Assembly (NCBI RefSeq): GCF_027532945.1
Contig: NZ_JAPZTZ010000031.1
Location: 1-64,000 of the forward strand
Length of the DNA: 64,000 bases
Source of the DNA: Phreatobacter sp.
Lineage (GTDB): Bacteria; Pseudomonadota; Alphaproteobacteria; Rhizobiales; Phreatobacteraceae
Direction: 5' to 3'
Position numbers and translations under genes: made by a program. This document shows positions 62,134 to 64,000 of the stretch, piece by piece (position 1 is the first letter of the stretch; each line of letters starts with the position of its first letter). Below the pieces are notes generated by a model. It was not told where the DNA came from. It worked only from the letters and a program-made list of their open reading frames with translations, and did not search any database.

Positions 62134-63586
62134 GGCCCCGCTCGTCCTTGTCGAGAGGATAGCAGGCGCCATGCGCCTCGCCGCGGTCGACCCCATGGCG
62201 CGCGAACTCGGCCTCGTGCCCGGCCAGAAGCTCGCCGATGCCCGCGCCTGCGTGCCACAACTCGCCGCCATCGACCACGATCCGGTGGCGGACCAGAACC
62301 TTCTGGAACGCCTCGCCGACGCCGCCGACCGCTATACCCCACTCGTCGCCCTCAACGCGCCGGACGGGCTCACCCTCGACGTCACCGGTTGCGCCCATCT
62401 CTTCGGCGGCGAGGCAGCGCTCTGCCGCGATCTTCTCGAACGGATGCGCGGCGCCGGCTTCACCGCGCGGGCGGCGCTGGCCGGCACGCCCGAGGCAGCG
62501 GCGGCCCTGGCCCGCCACGGCAGGCCCGGCATCGTGCCGCCCGGCGGCGAGGCGGAGGCCGTGGCGAGGCTGCCTGTTGGCGCCCTTGGCATCGACGCCT
62601 CCACCGCCCTCGCCCTCACCCGCGCCGGCCTCAAGACCATCGGCGACCTCGCGAGCCGGCCGAGCGACCTCCTCGTCGCCCGTTTCGGCGCGGGCCTTGC
62701 CACCCGGCTGCGCCGTGTCTGTGGCCACGAGGATGCCCGGCTGACGCCGCGCCGGGCGGTCGCCGCCTGCATGGTGGAGCGGCGCTTCGCAGAGCCCGTG
62801 GCGCGGCGCGAGGACCTCACCGGCGCCCTCTCGCTCGTGCTCGGCAAGGCCGCGGCCAGCCTGGAACAGCGCGGCGAGGGCGGGCGGCTCTTCGAGGCGA
62901 GCTTCTTCCGCACCGACGGCGTGGTCCGCCGCATCGCGGTGGAGACGGGCGAGGCGACGCGCGACACCGCCGCCGTCTCACGCCTCTTCACCGAGCGGAT
63001 GCATCTCCTCGACGATCCCACCGATCCCGGCTTCGGCTTCGATCTCCTGCGCCTCGCCGTGCCGCGCACGGAAGTCCTCGCCGCCCGCCAGGTGCTCATC
63101 GACGGCCGCGGCGAGGCCGAACGCGAGACGACCGCCCTCGTCGACCACCTCGTCGCCCGCTTCGGCCGCTCCAATGTGCTGCGCTTCCTCGACCGCCCCT
63201 CCCATATTCCGGAGCGCGCCGAGGTCATGGTGCCGGCCATCGCGGTCGGAGGCGGCAGCTACCGCAGCGCCGGCCCAGCAGCGGCGCGCCCCCTCGCCCG
63301 GCCGCTGCAGCTCTTCGACCCGCCGCAGCCCATCGAGACCCTCGCCGAGGTGCCGGACGGGCCGCCCGCCAGCTTCCACTGGCGGCGCACCACCTTCCAG
63401 ATCATCCGCGCCGAGGGGCCGGAGCGCATCGCCGGCGAATGGTGGCGCGACGGCGAGGACATGCTGACGCGCGACTATTACGGCCTCGAGGACCGCGAGG
63501 GCCGCCGCTTCTGGGTCTTCCGCCAGGGCCTCTATGGCCGCGAGACCGCGAGCCCCCGCTGGTTCATCCATGGGCTCTTCGCCTGA
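62018..63586 (+). CDS. imuB: ImuB, Y-family polymerase-like mutasome protein
   Basis: Y-family polymerase homologue of 522 residues. It begins [20 protein letters not shown], has the palm-like [19 protein letters not shown] and [19 protein letters not shown], the helix-hairpin-helix [16 protein letters not shown]-like segment ([20 protein letters not shown]), and the C-terminal domain with [20 protein letters not shown]. In this family the catalytic acidic residues are missing, so it acts as a scaffold that contacts the beta clamp. A GTG at 62012 is an alternative start. It overlaps imuA, indicating coupled translation, and precedes dnaE2. Confidence 0.92.
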   Translation: MAASASGRRYLAVWLPFLPSERLRRLWSRNPSPSAAPAEAPLVLVERIAGAMRLAAVDPMARELGLVPGQKLADARACVPQLAAIDHDPVADQNLLERLADAADRYTPLVALNAPDGLTLDVTGCAHLFGGEAALCRDLLERMRGAGFTARAALAGTPEAAAALARHGRPGIVPPGGEAEAVARLPVGALGIDASTALALTRAGLKTIGDLASRPSDLLVARFGAGLATRLRRVCGHEDARLTPRRAVAACMVERRFAEPVARREDLTGALSLVLGKAAASLEQRGEGGRLFEASFFRTDGVVRRIAVETGEATRDTAAVSRLFTERMHLLDDPTDPGFGFDLLRLAVPRTEVLAARQVLIDGRGEAERETTALVDHLVARFGRSNVLRFLDRPSHIPERAEVMVPAIAVGGGSYRSAGPAAARPLARPLQLFDPPQPIETLAEVPDGPPASFHWRRTTFQIIRAEGPERIAGEWWRDGEDMLTRDYYGLEDREGRRFWVFRQGLYGRETASPRWFIHGLFA

Positions 63587-63593
63587 GGCGGCC

Positions 63594-64000
63594 ATGGTCT
63601 ATGCGGAGCTCGCCACCCACACGAACTTCTCCTTCCTGCGCGGCGCCTCCCACGCCCGCGACCTCGTGCTCACCGCCCTGCTGCTGGGGCAATCCGGCAT
63701 CGGCATCGCCGACCGCAACACGGTGGCGGGCGTCGTGCGCGCCCACGCGACGCTGGAAGAGCTGCGCAGCGAGGGCCTGCCGCCCCCCGAACGGGTGCGC
63801 GAGGGCTCGGGGCCGGGCGAAGTCAGCTTCGTCAAGGCGCCGCGCCCGGACCTCTCGCAGGAGGTCATCAAGGCCGCCGCCGCCCGCTTCCGCCTCGCCG
63901 TCGGCAGCCGCCTCGTCTTCTGCGACGGGTCGCCGGAGGTCATCGTCTATCCGCAGAACCGGGTGGGCTGGGGCCGGCTCTGCCGCCTCCTCACCACCGG
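63594..64000 (+). CDS. dnaE2: Error-prone DNA polymerase DnaE2 (partial, cut by window end)
   Basis: First 135 codons of the alternative DNA polymerase III alpha subunit. The N-terminus [20 protein letters not shown] and [20 protein letters not shown] are the DnaE2 PHP-domain start, and [20 protein letters not shown] continues it. It begins 7 bp after imuB, the standard imuA-imuB-dnaE2 order. It is the polymerase of the mutasome for lesion bypass. The rest of the gene lies beyond the window. Confidence 0.93.
   Translation, partial: MVYAELATHTNFSFLRGASHARDLVLTALLLGQSGIGIADRNTVAGVVRAHATLEELRSEGLPPPERVREGSGPGEVSFVKAPRPDLSQEVIKAAAARFRLAVGSRLVFCDGSPEVIVYPQNRVGWGRLCRLLTT

Overview
The window comes from a high-GC alphaproteobacterium, most likely in the Hyphomicrobiales (Rhizobiales). 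The evidence is near-universal G/C at third codon positions, long open frames on both strands, a GTTC-N7-GTTC type LexA box before imuA-imuB-dnaE2, a Usg-family gene, a FixG/FixH/FixI/CcoS set, FnrN-type regulation and a rhizobial-style phn locus. The genus cannot be fixed from sequence reading alone. The first ~85 bases are G/C homopolymer with a 20-bp tandem repeat that breaks a response-regulator gene, so the window probably starts at a damaged contig end.

Layout. 0.1-8.6 kb (minus strand): truncated NarL-type response regulator, RND efflux pump and its adaptor, a DES-type lipid desaturase, an AidB-like acyl-CoA dehydrogenase, a small membrane protein and a small GNAT. 8.7-12.7 kb: a broken AraC regulator fused in frame to the tail of an autotransporter, an AT-rich promoter region, then a full autotransporter with about 22 passenger repeats. 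12.8-15.5 kb: Pat-type acyl-CoA synthetase/acetyltransferase. 15.7-28.2 kb: phosphonate island, with a hexapeptide transferase divergent from phnC-phnD-phnD-phnE-phnE, then phnF divergent from phnGHIJKLMN. 28.3-36.9 kb: FkbM methyltransferase, phytase-like secreted protein, a degenerate flavoprotein with a histidine kinase, tRNA-Arg(ACG), shikimate dehydrogenase, DUF1772 protein, BtuF-like protein and MerR regulator. 37.4-38.9 kb: NodT-type outer-membrane channel. 39.0-50.8 kb: microaerobic respiration island with a SafE-like protein, hemN, ccoNOQP, ccoGHIS and fnrN. 50.9-59 kb: ABC-2 exporter and tamA-tamB. 59-64 kb: methyltransferase, LysR, Usg and the imuA-imuB-dnaE2 mutasome, the last gene cut by the window end.

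How the parts work together. Phosphonate genes carry three Pho-box-like 7-4-7 repeats, one before each of the three divergent transcription starts, plus a PhnF operator-like inverted repeat at the phnG start. This predicts combined phosphate-starvation and ligand control of uptake (PhnCDE) and C-P bond cleavage (PhnG-N). The oxidase island carries perfect FNR/FixK boxes before hemN and ccoN, near-consensus boxes before ccoG and fnrN, and encodes its own iron-sulfur Fnr. It therefore looks like a self-contained low-oxygen regulon. TamA/TamB could serve the autotransporter encoded 40 kb away.

Most genes belong to well-described families. The most unusual items are the AraC/autotransporter chimera with its flanking direct repeats, the sphingolipid-desaturase-like gene, the regulatory architecture of the phn island, and the flavoprotein that has lost its redox motifs. 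I found no CRISPR array, insertion sequence, integrase or phage module.
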